64,000 bases of DNA from Flavobacterium sp. 1355 (lineage in GTDB: Bacteria > Bacteroidota > Bacteroidia > Flavobacteriales > Flavobacteriaceae), in contig NZ_JAFICC010000004.1 in NCBI RefSeq assembly GCF_017833415.1, positions 124,001 through 188,000 of the forward strand, given 5' to 3'. The first letter of the stretch is position 1; each line of letters begins with the position of its first letter. The notes below the pieces were generated by a model. That model did not search any database and was not told the origin of the DNA. It was given only the letters and a program-made list of their open reading frames with translations. Of this stretch, positions 7,983 to 18,640 are shown one piece after another. The position numbers and the translations under genes are program-made.

Positions 7983-10364
7983 CTAAAATTTAAAATTATA
8001 GCTAACAGCCGGGACAATTCGAAAAATCGATGTTTTTACTGCTTCATTTATACCGGTATCAACATTTTGGCGAAAATTTATCGAAGCGGCATTTTTTCGA
8101 TTATACAAATTGTAGATACTAAAAACCCATTCGCCTTTCCAGTTCCTGTCCTTGTTTTTTCTCGGCGTCAGCGTTGCCGAAATATCCAGATGATGATAAG
8201 CCGGTAAACGATGCTCATTTCTCAGTCCATAGCTTGGTACTGTTATTCCTAAATACTCATATTGACCATTGGGATACGTAACAGGCTGCCCGGACTGCAA
8301 AGCGAAGTTCGCACCAAAGGACCATTTTTCATTGAGATTGTATGCAGATGTTATGGCCAGATTATGTGTTTTATCATACGCAGAATTATACCATTGGCCG
8401 TTATTGATTCCGATTTCGTCAGGAGTTCTTCCCGGAGTCTGTTGTTCTGATTTTGATATGGTATATGAAATCCATCCATTGAATTTGCCTTCATTTTTTT
8501 TGACCATAATTTCCAGACCATAACTTCTCATACGGCCATTTAAAATCACCTGTTCAATAGCTTCATTTGCAATGAGATCGGCACCATCAATATAATCTAA
8601 ACGATTCTGGACTTTTTTAAAATATGTTTCGGCCTCAAGAGAATAAGCGCCGCCATTGATGTTTCTAAAATAACCCAAAGCAACCTGATCTGCAATTTGC
8701 GGCTTTATGTAATTGTCACTTGGCATCCAGACATCCAGCGGAGTAGGAGATGAGGTATTTGAAATCAATTGAAGATATTGCGCCATTCTGTTATAACTGA
8801 CTTTTATTGCTTCTTCATCATTTAACTGATAAGAAAGAGCAAATCGGGGTTCCAGATTATTATAGCTCTGAACCACTTTGTTTTTGCCATAATATTTAGT
8901 TGAAGATGGCGTGCCTTTCTCATAAATCTGCAAATCAGAATTGAAAACAACGGGACTATTATTATCATAAAAATTAATAGTTGACTCTCCCAAACGATAG
9001 AACAAACTATAGCGTAATCCGTAAGCAACTGTTAGTTTGTTGGTAATCTGGTTTTCTGCATCAATGTAAACAGAAGGCTCAAAAGCATATTTTTTATCTA
9101 ACTGATCTGGATTTATGCCAGACACATCACTGCTTGGCTTGATAGTTCCGGGATTGAACTCATAATAAATCCCGTTTAAGCCATAATTTAATTTGAATTT
9201 ATCTGAAATGTAATTCTTGAAATCGTATTTTATGTTGTAGTTTTTAATTCCTGAATCCCATTTAAAACCTACAAAATCCAAATCAAGTCCGTAATAATAA
9301 TCGCTGTAAATAAGGGATAAATTAGAAAATAATTTATCTGAGAACAAGTGATTCCAACGAAGGTTCAAAGTTGCATTTCCGTAAATATTAGTAAAACTTT
9401 TGTTCAGGCTAAAAACATCACGGCCAAAATATCCTGATAAATACAAACTGTTATTGTCATTGAGTTTATAACTCAATTTAGTATTCAGATCATAAAAATA
9501 AGCCGAATTGTCTTTTTGGTCTTCAGATAGTTTTAAAAATAAATGTGCATAAGAAGCCCTTCCTCCGATAAGAAAAGAACCTTTGTCTTTTACCAAAGGA
9601 CCTTCGGCAAGAATTCGGCTTGAAATTAAACCAATTCCACCATTTACATGAAAATCTTTACTGCTCCCGTCTTTTTGGTAAATATCCAGAACAGAAGAAG
9701 CTCTTCCTCCGTATCGGGCAGGAATTCCTCCTTTATAGAGTTTTAAATCTTTGATGGCATCCGGATTAAAAACCGAAAAGAAACCAAAAACATGCGAAGA
9801 ATTAAATATAGTAGCTTCATCCAGCAAAATTAAATTCTGATCGGCACCACCACCGCGAACGTTAAATCCCGAAGCGCCTTCGCCGGCATTGGTAACACCC
9901 GGAAGTAATAAAATAGATTTTAAAACATCTACTTCTCCCAAAACAACAGGCATTTTTTTGATTGTGGCTATCGAAAGTTTATTGGTGCTCATTTCAGGAG
10001 ATTTAGTATTGATTCTGCCTTTATTATCGGTAATCACAACTTCCTGAAGTTCTTCGCCCCCTTCGCTAAGTGCAAAATTATTTTTGGTATTTTGATTTAA
10101 ATTAATTGTTTTCTGAATAGTCTGATAACCAACATAACTTATTTCGATTTGGTGTTCACCATCCGGAATTGTCAATGAATAAAAACCATATTCATTAGTA
10201 GTAGTTCCAATTTTTAAGGCAGGAATATAAAGGTTTACACCAATTAAGGTTTCATTGTTTTTTGAGTCGCTAACGATTCCGCTTAAAGTGAATTTTTCCT
10301 GAGAAAATGAAGTTAAAGTCGTTAAAATAAGAAGAATAAAAAAACTAATCTTTTTTGTAATCAT
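7983..10364 (-). CDS. TonB-dependent receptor with N-terminal carboxypeptidase-regulatory-like domain
   Basis: This 793-residue outer-membrane transporter has a signal peptide (1-21, ending SFSQ), a carboxypeptidase-D regulatory-like domain (about 25-95; GIVSDSKNNETLIGVNLYIP, then GFYSL and YVGYQ), a plug domain (about 120-230; GVTNAGEGASGFNVRGGGAD) and a long beta-barrel with frequent aromatic girdle residues. The last residues, SYNFKF, end in Phe, as usual for barrels inserted by BamA. It is followed by the DUF4249 lipoprotein gene, forming a two-gene uptake unit. The ligand (iron chelate, peptide or glycan) cannot be read from sequence. Confidence 0.93.
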   Translation of the reverse strand: MITKKISFFILLILTTLTSFSQEKFTLSGIVSDSKNNETLIGVNLYIPALKIGTTTNEYGFYSLTIPDGEHQIEISYVGYQTIQKTINLNQNTKNNFALSEGGEELQEVVITDNKGRINTKSPEMSTNKLSIATIKKMPVVLGEVDVLKSILLLPGVTNAGEGASGFNVRGGGADQNLILLDEATIFNSSHVFGFFSVFNPDAIKDLKLYKGGIPARYGGRASSVLDIYQKDGSSKDFHVNGGIGLISSRILAEGPLVKDKGSFLIGGRASYAHLFLKLSEDQKDNSAYFYDLNTKLSYKLNDNNSLYLSGYFGRDVFSLNKSFTNIYGNATLNLRWNHLFSDKLFSNLSLIYSDYYYGLDLDFVGFKWDSGIKNYNIKYDFKNYISDKFKLNYGLNGIYYEFNPGTIKPSSDVSGINPDQLDKKYAFEPSVYIDAENQITNKLTVAYGLRYSLFYRLGESTINFYDNNSPVVFNSDLQIYEKGTPSSTKYYGKNKVVQSYNNLEPRFALSYQLNDEEAIKVSYNRMAQYLQLISNTSSPTPLDVWMPSDNYIKPQIADQVALGYFRNINGGAYSLEAETYFKKVQNRLDYIDGADLIANEAIEQVILNGRMRSYGLEIMVKKNEGKFNGWISYTISKSEQQTPGRTPDEIGINNGQWYNSAYDKTHNLAITSAYNLNEKWSFGANFALQSGQPVTYPNGQYEYLGITVPSYGLRNEHRLPAYHHLDISATLTPRKNKDRNWKGEWVFSIYNLYNRKNAASINFRQNVDTGINEAVKTSIFRIVPAVSYNFKF

Positions 10365-10441
10365 GTTCTCAGTTTTTGATTTACATAGTTAACAATTCTT
10401 ATTAAAAGTCATTACCTCAAAATTGTTAAATATGAGTTAAG

Positions 10442-10476
10442 AAAAAAAAGACAACCGTTTAGAGTTGTCTTTTTTG
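10442..10476 (-). terminator. Rho-independent terminator after icd
   Basis: The stem GACAAC/GTTGTC has a short loop and is flanked by A-runs on the left and T-runs on the right, so it can work in both directions. It lies 20-60 bp past the icd stop on the minus strand, between icd and the TonB receptor gene. Confidence 0.8.
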
Positions 10477-10497
10477 TGAAAATAGTAAAACTATATG

Positions 10498-12777
<2,280 letters not shown>

Positions 12778-12793
12778 TCAAAACGAGCGGAGC

Positions 12794-12801
12794 AAATATA
12801 A
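12794..12801 (-). promoter_or_regulatory. Candidate -7 box upstream of icd
   Basis: The minus strand reads TATATTTG, an exact TAnnTTTG match 73 bp before the icd ATG. This implies a 5' leader of roughly 65 bases. Confidence 0.4.
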
Positions 12802-13080
12802 TAAAAACAGTCCGAAAACGGTATAGTTTTACAGAGAAATACAGGAATTATCAAATTGTTATTTCGGAATCGTTAAATTGCTAAATCGATGATTTTGATA
12901 TTAAAATATTACAGTTTTGATGAATCAGAGTTAAAAACGGAAGATTTTGAAAATGAAAAATGCTAAAAGTTATAAAATCTATTGAGATCTTATTTTTTTG
13001 TATGAAAAATTGTATTTTTAACTAAAATGCAATAGCACGACAATAGATGTATAGAATATCATTTTTTTATAAAAATACAA
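12802..13080. other. Gene-free AT-rich stretch
   Basis: No ORF of convincing composition and no long hairpin is seen here. The right part (13005-13080) leads into an isolated hairpin at 13081 and could hold a short plus-strand transcript. Otherwise I see nothing. Confidence 0.4.
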
Positions 13081-13111
13081 ACCGATGCTTTTATGAGTGT
13101 CGGTTTTTTTA
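13081..13111 (+). terminator. Orphan terminator-like hairpin
   Basis: ACCGA pairs with TCGGT across an 11-13 base loop and is followed by seven T residues on the plus strand. No annotated plus-strand gene lies upstream within 5 kb, so it either ends a small RNA or is a chance hairpin. Confidence 0.4.
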
Positions 13112-13115
13112 TTTT

Positions 13116-13207
13116 GGGCGTGTTCGCCGCGGCGAACCGGGCTATCCGTTTCAAGTCCTCGCACTTCCTTCGTCAGGCTGTGGGCTTTCCACTTCTATCC
13201 CTCACGC
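13116..13207. repeat. GC-richer structured intergenic element (GGGCGTG ... CTCACGC)
   Basis: This compact block contrasts in composition with its AT-rich surroundings. Its ends can pair (GCGTG at 13118-13122 with CACGC at 13203-13207). It contains a perfect 14-bp palindrome TTCGCCGCGGCGAA (13123-13136) and a GTGG/CCAC hairpin near 13180-13192, with CGGGCTATCCG and TCTATCCCTCACGC signatures. I recognise the same wording from intergenic regions of many Bacteroidota, but do not know a named function. Confidence 0.55.
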
Positions 13208-13261
13208 AAACAGTAAAACAAGAACTTTTTGTTTACTAAGTCCAACAATTATCCACAATCT

Positions 13262-13361
13262 TGTCATTTCGACGAAGGAGAAATCTCCGTAAGTAACTCC
13301 ACAACGAGAGTCTAATCTTTATCGAGCCTCGTATGAAGATTTCTCCTTCGTCGAAATGACA
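13262..13361. repeat. Long REP-like hairpin with perfect 25-bp arms
   Basis: The left arm (13262-13286, starting TGTCATTTCGACGAAGGAG) and right arm (13337-13361) are exact reverse complements. The roughly 50-base interior contains a further CGAG/CTCG pairing. It lies between icd and rplS and codes for nothing. A related element is at 31342-31443. Confidence 0.85.
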
Positions 13362-13439
13362 TAAAATGCTTAAAATTTTCGACATGGGCGGATTTTAATC
13401 CGTTGAAATAATTTAACAGTTTATCAAGAAAGTAATTGA

Positions 13440-13493
13440 AAAAATCCGTTTTTATCAGCGTTTTCGCTTTAGCGAATCAGTAAAATCAGCGTC
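13440..13493. repeat. AATCCGTTT...ATCAGCGTC dispersed repeat, copy 1
   Basis: The unit runs from AAATCCGTTTTTATCAGCG through a GCTTTAGCGAATCAG centre to AAAATCAGCGTC. A second copy with the same layout lies at 19056-19110. It contains short CGCTTTAGCG-type palindromes. Confidence 0.6.
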
Positions 13494-13594
13494 TAATTTT
13501 GACGCGTATAAAACAGATTTACTTCGTAAAAACGCGATGAAAACGGATAGCAGGATTAGCTTCTGAAAAGAGTTGGTATTAAAAAACAGGCACA

Positions 13595-13632
13595 AAAAAA
13601 ACTCGTTTCAAATAACATGAAACGAGTTTTTT
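13595..13632 (-). terminator. Rho-independent terminator after rplS
   Basis: A near-perfect stem, AAAAAACTCGTTTCA against TGAAACGAGTTTTTT, has a seven-base loop and a T-run on the minus strand. It starts about 20 bp beyond the rplS stop. Confidence 0.9.
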
Positions 13633-13651
13633 ATAACAAATAGATAAATGA

Positions 13652-14002
13652 TTATCTTCTTTTATCTTTAATCTTAGCTTTTTTACCAGTAAGTTCTCTG
13701 AAGTAGAAAATTCTAGCTCTACGTACAGCTCCTTTTTTGTTGATTTCAATTTTTTGTAAAGCTGGTAAGTTTACCGGGAAGATACGCTCAACTCCAATAG
13801 CTCCAGACATTTTACGGATAGTAAAAGTTTCTGTGTTTCCAGAACCTCTTCTTTGAATAACAACTCCTTTAAAAAACTGAGTTCTTGTTTTTTCACCCTC
13901 TTTAATTTCGTAGAAAACTGTGATAGTATCTCCAGCTCCGAAAACAGGGAAATCTTTTTTAGCAACTAATTCGTTTTGAACGAATTTCATTAAATCTGCC
14001 AT
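13652..14002 (-). CDS. rplS: 50S ribosomal protein L19
   Basis: L19 sits at the 30S-50S interface of the ribosome. The 116-residue protein shows the family pattern: FPVFGAGDTITVFYEIKEG (19-37), KGVVIQRRGSGNTETFTIRK, the conserved GVERIFP and a basic C-terminal tail ending KDKRR. It lies downstream of trmD on the same strand with about 210 bp between, echoing the rpsP-rimM-trmD-rplS order of many bacteria although rpsP and rimM are not here. The gap carries repeats, so separate promoters are possible. Confidence 0.98.
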   Translation of the reverse strand: MADLMKFVQNELVAKKDFPVFGAGDTITVFYEIKEGEKTRTQFFKGVVIQRRGSGNTETFTIRKMSGAIGVERIFPVNLPALQKIEINKKGAVRRARIFYFRELTGKKAKIKDKRR

Positions 14003-14097
14003 GATATCTTATAATTATGGTTTTTTATATAAAGCAACATTCACGGATCTCGCCAGAGGTTGGTTTAATTCGGGTGCAAATGTAGTTAAAAAAATAT

Positions 14098-14215
14098 AAA
14101 TTCCAAATTTTAAAAACTCCAAAATTCAATAAAAAAATATAAATTCCAATGAAAGGAAATTCCAAATTCCAATTTATTAACTAGCTGATTAATTGGAATT
14201 TTTAAATTTTGGAAT
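14098..14215. repeat. AAATTCCAA repeat cluster with inverted copies
   Basis: Several AAATTCCAA units (14099, 14141, 14158, 14167) face inverted TTGGAATTT units (14193-14218), giving a large imperfect hairpin between trmD and rplS. The right edge abuts the trmD stop codon. Confidence 0.5.
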
Positions 14216-14893
14216 TTATTCCTGAAGCAAATCAGGTCGTCTGTTCTTCGTATGCTCATAAGCCATATCCTCACGCCATTTGTCGATTTTTGCAAAATGT
14301 CCGCTGGTTAGAACTTCGGGAACTTTCCATCCTTTATAATCTGCAGGTCTTGTATATATAGGCCCGGAAAGTAAATTATCCTGAAAACTGTCTGTCAATG
14401 CCGAAGTTTCGTCACTCAAAACGCCCGGAATTAATCGGATCAAAGCATCAGACAAAACCAAAGCTCCTAGTTCTCCGCCAGATAAAACATAATCTCCAAT
14501 CGAAATTTCTTTTGTAATAAAATGATCCCTTACGCGTTGATCTACACCTTTATAATGTCCGCATAAAATGATAATGTTTTCATACATAGACATGGTGTTG
14601 GCCATTTTCTGGTTCAGGGTTTCGCCATCGGGGGACATGTATATAATTTCGTCGTATTCGCGCTGGCTTTTCAAATGCGTGATGCAATCGTCAATTGGCT
14701 GAACAGTCATTACCATTCCGGCACCGCCGCCAAAGGGATAATCATCTACGCTTTTTTGTTTGTTTGTTGTATAATCGCGTAAATTATGAAAATGAACTTC
14801 TACCAGACCTTTGTCTATAGCGCGTTTCATAATCGAAGCCTCAAACGGGCTTTTTAATAATTCTGGCAAAATCGTTATAATGTCAATTCGCAT
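14216..14893 (-). CDS. trmD: tRNA (guanine(37)-N1)-methyltransferase
   Basis: TrmD makes m1G37 next to the anticodon and prevents +1 frameshifting; it is usually essential. The 225-residue protein starts [13 protein letters not shown] and has the knotted SPOUT fold motifs: [11 protein letters not shown] (52-62), [14 protein letters not shown] (107-120) and [18 protein letters not shown] (131-148). The C-terminal half ends with [14 protein letters not shown] and RRPDLL, matching the tRNA-binding domain. It lies upstream of rplS. Confidence 0.97.
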   Translation of the reverse strand: MRIDIITILPELLKSPFEASIMKRAIDKGLVEVHFHNLRDYTTNKQKSVDDYPFGGGAGMVMTVQPIDDCITHLKSQREYDEIIYMSPDGETLNQKMANTMSMYENIIILCGHYKGVDQRVRDHFITKEISIGDYVLSGGELGALVLSDALIRLIPGVLSDETSALTDSFQDNLLSGPIYTRPADYKGWKVPEVLTSGHFAKIDKWREDMAYEHTKNRRPDLLQE

Positions 14894-14918
14894 TTCTTTT
14901 CTTCAATTGTTCTAGGCA

Positions 14919-14926
14919 CAAAGATA
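14919..14926 (-). promoter_or_regulatory. Candidate -7 box upstream of trmD
   Basis: The minus strand reads TATCTTTG, an exact TAnnTTTG match 25 bp before the trmD ATG. Confidence 0.5.
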
Positions 14927-15088
14927 CAAAGTAAATATTTGAGAATTTTAATGTTTTAAAACTGATAGCAGAACAACTTTCCAACAAATTTGCTTTCCCG
15001 GAAATTTATCAGAAGCTTTTTTACTATTTTTAATTAAAATTTAATGATTTTATCGTCTCAAAAACTAACTTTTTTAAATGTACTTATG

Positions 15089-15553
15089 ATGAAAAATATA
15101 CTCCTTTTGTTTATCGCTTCTTTTATGCTTTTGGCATGCAATACTAAATCTCAGGAATCAAAACTGGATCCGACAGAAAAGGAGAAAATAGTGAAACAAT
15201 ATTTTGAATATTTCAACAAACATCAATGGAAAGAACTGGCTGATATGTATTCGCCGGTATCAGATTTTAAAGATCCGTCTTTTGGAACAGAAATGATAAC
15301 GCAGACCAGAAAACAAACCATTGAAAAATACGCACAGCTTAATGCTGTTTTTCCTGATTTGCACGATGAGGTTGTAAATGTTTATCCCTCAGATGAAAAA
15401 CATATTATAGTAGAATTTGTTTCTACAGGAACCGCAGCCGACAGCACAAAATTTAAGCTGCCGATTTGCACTATATTTACAATCGAGAACGGAAAAATAA
15501 CCAAAGACTTTACTTATTTTGATAATTTTGATGATTCGAAATCTGATAAATAA
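15089..15553 (+). CDS. NTF2/SnoaL-like lipoprotein
   Basis: The ATG at 15089 gives a lipoprotein signal (MKNILLLFIASFMLLAC, Cys17); an ATG at 15086 directly before it is equally possible, whereas the frame's first ATG at 15044 would bury the signal. The mature 135 residues begin with a helix (KEKIVKQYFEYFNKHQWKEL), then MYSPVSDFKDPSFG and strands ending CTIFTIENGKITKDFTYFDN, the cone-shaped SnoaL/NTF2 pattern. The ligand is unknown. It is the first gene of a six-gene plus-strand run with gaps of 10-41 bp. Confidence 0.75.
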   Translation: MKNILLLFIASFMLLACNTKSQESKLDPTEKEKIVKQYFEYFNKHQWKELADMYSPVSDFKDPSFGTEMITQTRKQTIEKYAQLNAVFPDLHDEVVNVYPSDEKHIIVEFVSTGTAADSTKFKLPICTIFTIENGKITKDFTYFDNFDDSKSDK

Positions 15554-15580
15554 AAGTAGTTTTACTTTAAATTAATAACC

Positions 15581-16453
15581 ATGACTTCCCGACGAACCTT
15601 TATAATCAATGGCAGTCTGGCAGCAGCAGCTGTTTTAGCCATGCCTTCATTTGCATTTAATATGAATAGAAAAGAAATAGGTTTACAATTATACACGCTG
15701 CGCCACGAGCTCCCAAAGGATGTAAAAACGACTTTAGAGAAAGTAGCTTCGGCAGGATTTACGACAGTAGAAACCTATGGGTTTTCTATAAAAGATCAGT
15801 TTTGGGGATTGTCTCCAATGGAATTAAAGAAAATTCTGGACGCCAATAAATTAAAAGCCGTAAGCGGCCATTACGGAGTTGGCAGTTTTTTAGCCGATGG
15901 AAATACTACTGAATTAGAAGCTGCAATTATTGCCGCCAAAATATTAAAAAGTGAATACCTCACAATTCCGTGGGTTGATCCGCCTTTCAGACAAAATATT
16001 GAAGATTATAAGAAAATTGCCGGCCGGTTAAACGAAGCGGCAAAAATGTGTCATAAGGCAGGTTTAAAACTGGCATATCATAACCATGATTTTGAATTTG
16101 AAAATTATAACGGAACGACAGGTTATGAAATTTTATTAAAAGAAACCAATAAAGATTTGGTGTTTTTTGAATTGGATTTATACTGGGTTGTACGTTCCGG
16201 AAAAGATCCTTTACAATTGTTTAAAGAAAATCCCGGACGTTTTAAAATGTGGCACGTTAAGGATATGGACAAACTTAACCCGGGTTTGAATACAGAAATT
16301 GGGGCTGGTTCAATAGATTTTAAACCTATTTTTAAAGAAGCAAAACTGTCGGGAGTGAAACATTTTTTTGTAGAACAAGAAAATAACTTCGCAGTTGATT
16401 CTTTTAAATCAATAAAAACAAGTTGTGATTTTATTTCAAACCACTTAATTTAG
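15581..16453 (+). CDS. Tat-exported sugar phosphate isomerase/epimerase-like TIM-barrel protein
   Basis: The N-terminus MTSRRTFIINGSLAAAAVLAMP is a twin-arginine signal (SRRTFI), so the 290-residue protein is exported folded, consistent with a bound metal. The rest is an AP-endonuclease-2/xylose-isomerase TIM barrel: IGLQLYTLR (33-41), TVETYGF, GHYGVG, KLAYHNHDFEF (about 161-171, metal ligands), FFELDLYWV, WHVKDMD and IGAGSIDF, then VEQE near the end. Related enzymes isomerise or epimerise sugars and cyclitols. It lies 27 bp after the NTF2-like gene. The substrate is unknown. Confidence 0.87.
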   Translation: MTSRRTFIINGSLAAAAVLAMPSFAFNMNRKEIGLQLYTLRHELPKDVKTTLEKVASAGFTTVETYGFSIKDQFWGLSPMELKKILDANKLKAVSGHYGVGSFLADGNTTELEAAIIAAKILKSEYLTIPWVDPPFRQNIEDYKKIAGRLNEAAKMCHKAGLKLAYHNHDFEFENYNGTTGYEILLKETNKDLVFFELDLYWVVRSGKDPLQLFKENPGRFKMWHVKDMDKLNPGLNTEIGAGSIDFKPIFKEAKLSGVKHFFVEQENNFAVDSFKSIKTSCDFISNHLI

Positions 16454-16467
16454 AATTACTGCTATTT

Positions 16468-17334
16468 ATGAAGAAACTTTCTCTTTTTATTCTTGTGTTG
16501 CTGTGTGCCTGTAAAACGGATAAAAAAAACGAATACTTTGATGCGATTAAAGCCAACGATGTTGCGCTATTTGCACCTGCGTCAGGTGAATGGCTATACT
16601 CACATAAAGAGAAGGGACAAACTTTTGAACAATTTGAGAATTCAAAACATATTACCCCGACAAAAGAGGCTAATATTATTTACATCAAGCCTATTGGTAA
16701 TTTTACAGCTATTCAAAATAAGCAAATCGAATTGCTTAGGGAATATTTAGAAATATACTTTCAGCTAGAAACTAAAATTGGAGAACAAGCTTCGGATGAT
16801 ATTATTCCTGCTCATGCCAGAAGAGAATTGACCAAAGATTATGAACAATTACTGGCAGGTTATATTCTGGACAGCGTTCTGAAAAAAGAGAAACCATTAA
16901 ACGGAATTGCCCTAATGGGTTTGACAGAAAAAGATCTGTACCCAAAACCAGAGTGGAATTTTGTTTTTGGACTGGCTTCTTACAGTCAAAAAATTGGCGT
17001 AAGTTCAATCTACAGGCTGCAAGACGAAAAACTAACCGATTCAAATTTTAATTTATGTTTATCCCGATTATTAAAAATATGTTCACACGAAATTGGACAT
17101 ATGTTTGGGTTACATCATTGCATAGATGCTAATTGTGTGATGAATGGTACAAACAGCTTACCTGAAACAGATGAACACTCCATAAGATTATGTTCTGTGT
17201 GTCAGAAAAAATTAAATACCGGCATAAATTACGATAATAAGAAAAGGCTGAATGAACTCGCTGATTTTTTTCAGCGCAATAAATTAATAGAAGAACTGCA
17301 ATTAATGAAGAAAGATATGGTGAGTACCCGATGA
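16468..17334 (+). CDS. Archaemetzincin-type zinc protease, predicted lipoprotein
   Basis: This 288-residue protein has a lipoprotein-like signal (LVLLCAC, probable Cys15) and a metzincin zinc site: H207-E208-x2-H211-x2-G214-x2-H217, directly followed by Cys218, then Cys223 and Met225, and a CxxC pair at 242/245. That Cys-rich arrangement defines archaemetzincins, where the extra cysteines bind a second zinc. E208 is the catalytic base. The family has few known substrates. Export as a lipoprotein is unusual, since archaeal and vertebrate members are cytosolic. It lies 14 bp after the TIM-barrel gene, in the same likely operon. Confidence 0.85.
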   Translation: MKKLSLFILVLLCACKTDKKNEYFDAIKANDVALFAPASGEWLYSHKEKGQTFEQFENSKHITPTKEANIIYIKPIGNFTAIQNKQIELLREYLEIYFQLETKIGEQASDDIIPAHARRELTKDYEQLLAGYILDSVLKKEKPLNGIALMGLTEKDLYPKPEWNFVFGLASYSQKIGVSSIYRLQDEKLTDSNFNLCLSRLLKICSHEIGHMFGLHHCIDANCVMNGTNSLPETDEHSIRLCSVCQKKLNTGINYDNKKRLNELADFFQRNKLIEELQLMKKDMVSTR

Positions 17335-17375
17335 GAAATAAGCAGTAAAAAAAATAAATGCAATAAAGCACAAAT

Positions 17376-18074
17376 ATGAAAAAACTAGGACTTGTAGGCG
17401 GAATCAGCTGGGTTTCGACAATTGATTATTATAGATTTATCAATGAAGGAATCAACGAAAAATTAGGCGGACTTAATTTTGCCGAATGTATAATTTACTC
17501 TTTAAATTTTGATGATTTTCAGCGTAATAACACCAATGGAGACTGGGATGCCAGTTTTAAATTACTTTTAAATGCCTGCAAAAGTTTAGAAAATAGCGGA
17601 GCAGAAGGTATTGTTTTATGTGCCAATACAGCGCACGCGGTTTCGGACAGACTTGAAAAAGAAATTAAACTTCCTATAATTCATGTGGCAACAGCTACGG
17701 CAACAGCAATTAATAGACAAGGATTAAAAAAAGTGGGTTTATTGGGAACAAAATTTACTATGGAAATGGATTTTTACCTAAATAAGCTTGCCGAAAATAA
17801 TGTAGAAGCAATTGTTCCATATTTACAGGAAGAAAGAGATTTTATACAGCAAACCTTAAAAGAAGAATTAGGGCGGGGCATTGTTAAGGAACAAACCAAA
17901 AGAGCCTATCTTAATATCATTGAAAAATTAATTGAAAACGGAGCTGAAGGCATCATTCTGGGTTGTACAGAAATTCCGTTGCTCATAAGCCAGGAAGATG
18001 TTTCGGTCCCTGTTTTTGATACAACAAAAATTCATTCTGAGGCAGCCGTAAATTTTGCTGTTTCAGCAGAATAA
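17376..18074 (+). CDS. Aspartate/glutamate racemase family protein
   Basis: Members interconvert L- and D-amino acids without cofactor using two cysteines. This 232-residue protein has the N-terminal LGLVGGISWVSTIDYY motif, the first catalytic cysteine in LCANTAHA (Cys82) and the second in GCTEIPLL (Cys197), so both acid/base residues are present. The length is typical. The AspR/YgeA group includes broad-specificity racemases, and specificity cannot be told here. It sits 41 bp after the protease and 10 bp before the FMN reductase. Confidence 0.88.
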   Translation: MKKLGLVGGISWVSTIDYYRFINEGINEKLGGLNFAECIIYSLNFDDFQRNNTNGDWDASFKLLLNACKSLENSGAEGIVLCANTAHAVSDRLEKEIKLPIIHVATATATAINRQGLKKVGLLGTKFTMEMDFYLNKLAENNVEAIVPYLQEERDFIQQTLKEELGRGIVKEQTKRAYLNIIEKLIENGAEGIILGCTEIPLLISQEDVSVPVFDTTKIHSEAAVNFAVSAE

Positions 18075-18084
18075 AGTACTGAAA

Positions 18085-18630
18085 ATGACTGATGTTAAAA
18101 ATAAAATATTTGCCATTTCAGGAAGCACGAGAAAGAATTCCAGTAATTTTAAAATCCTGAAATTCATATCAGAAAATATCAATAATAAGTTTGAAGTCGA
18201 AATATTTGAGGATTTAGAAAGCATTCCTCATTTTAATCCAGATTTAGATACCGATAATCCTCCGGCAGTAATAACTCTTTTGAGAAATAAAATTGCTGCT
18301 GCAGCCGGAGTAATAATCTGCACACCAGAATATGTTTTCAGTCTGCCGGGAAGTTTAAAGAATGTGTTAGAATGGTGTGTATCAACTACCGTTTTTTCAA
18401 ATAAAAAAGTCGGTTTAATAACGGCTTCGGCATCAGGAGAAAAAGGCCATGAACAATTGGCTTTAATTATGCAAACCGTTGATGCTGGATTTACAGAAGA
18501 AACCCAACTTTTAATTCAGGGAATCAGAGGAAAATTGGACAGTGATGGAAATATTTCAGACAAAAAAACGTTCAGTAGTCTTCTGGAATTCGTAATGAAT
18601 TATGAAAAACAAATTGAAGATTTAAATTAA
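18085..18630 (+). CDS. NADPH-dependent FMN reductase family protein
   Basis: The frame is open from a TTG at 18055, but that overlaps the racemase. The ATG at 18085 gives MTDVKNKIFAISGSTRKNSSN, placing the flavin-phosphate loop GSTRKNSSN at the usual distance (residues 13-21). The motif TPEYVFSLPGSLKNVLEW (about 75-92) is the flavodoxin-fold signature of the FMN_red family. Such proteins reduce flavins, quinones, azo compounds or metals. It is 181 residues and lies 10 bp from both neighbours. Confidence 0.85.
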   Translation: MTDVKNKIFAISGSTRKNSSNFKILKFISENINNKFEVEIFEDLESIPHFNPDLDTDNPPAVITLLRNKIAAAAGVIICTPEYVFSLPGSLKNVLEWCVSTTVFSNKKVGLITASASGEKGHEQLALIMQTVDAGFTEETQLLIQGIRGKLDSDGNISDKKTFSSLLEFVMNYEKQIEDLN

Positions 18631-18640
18631 AATAAAGAGC

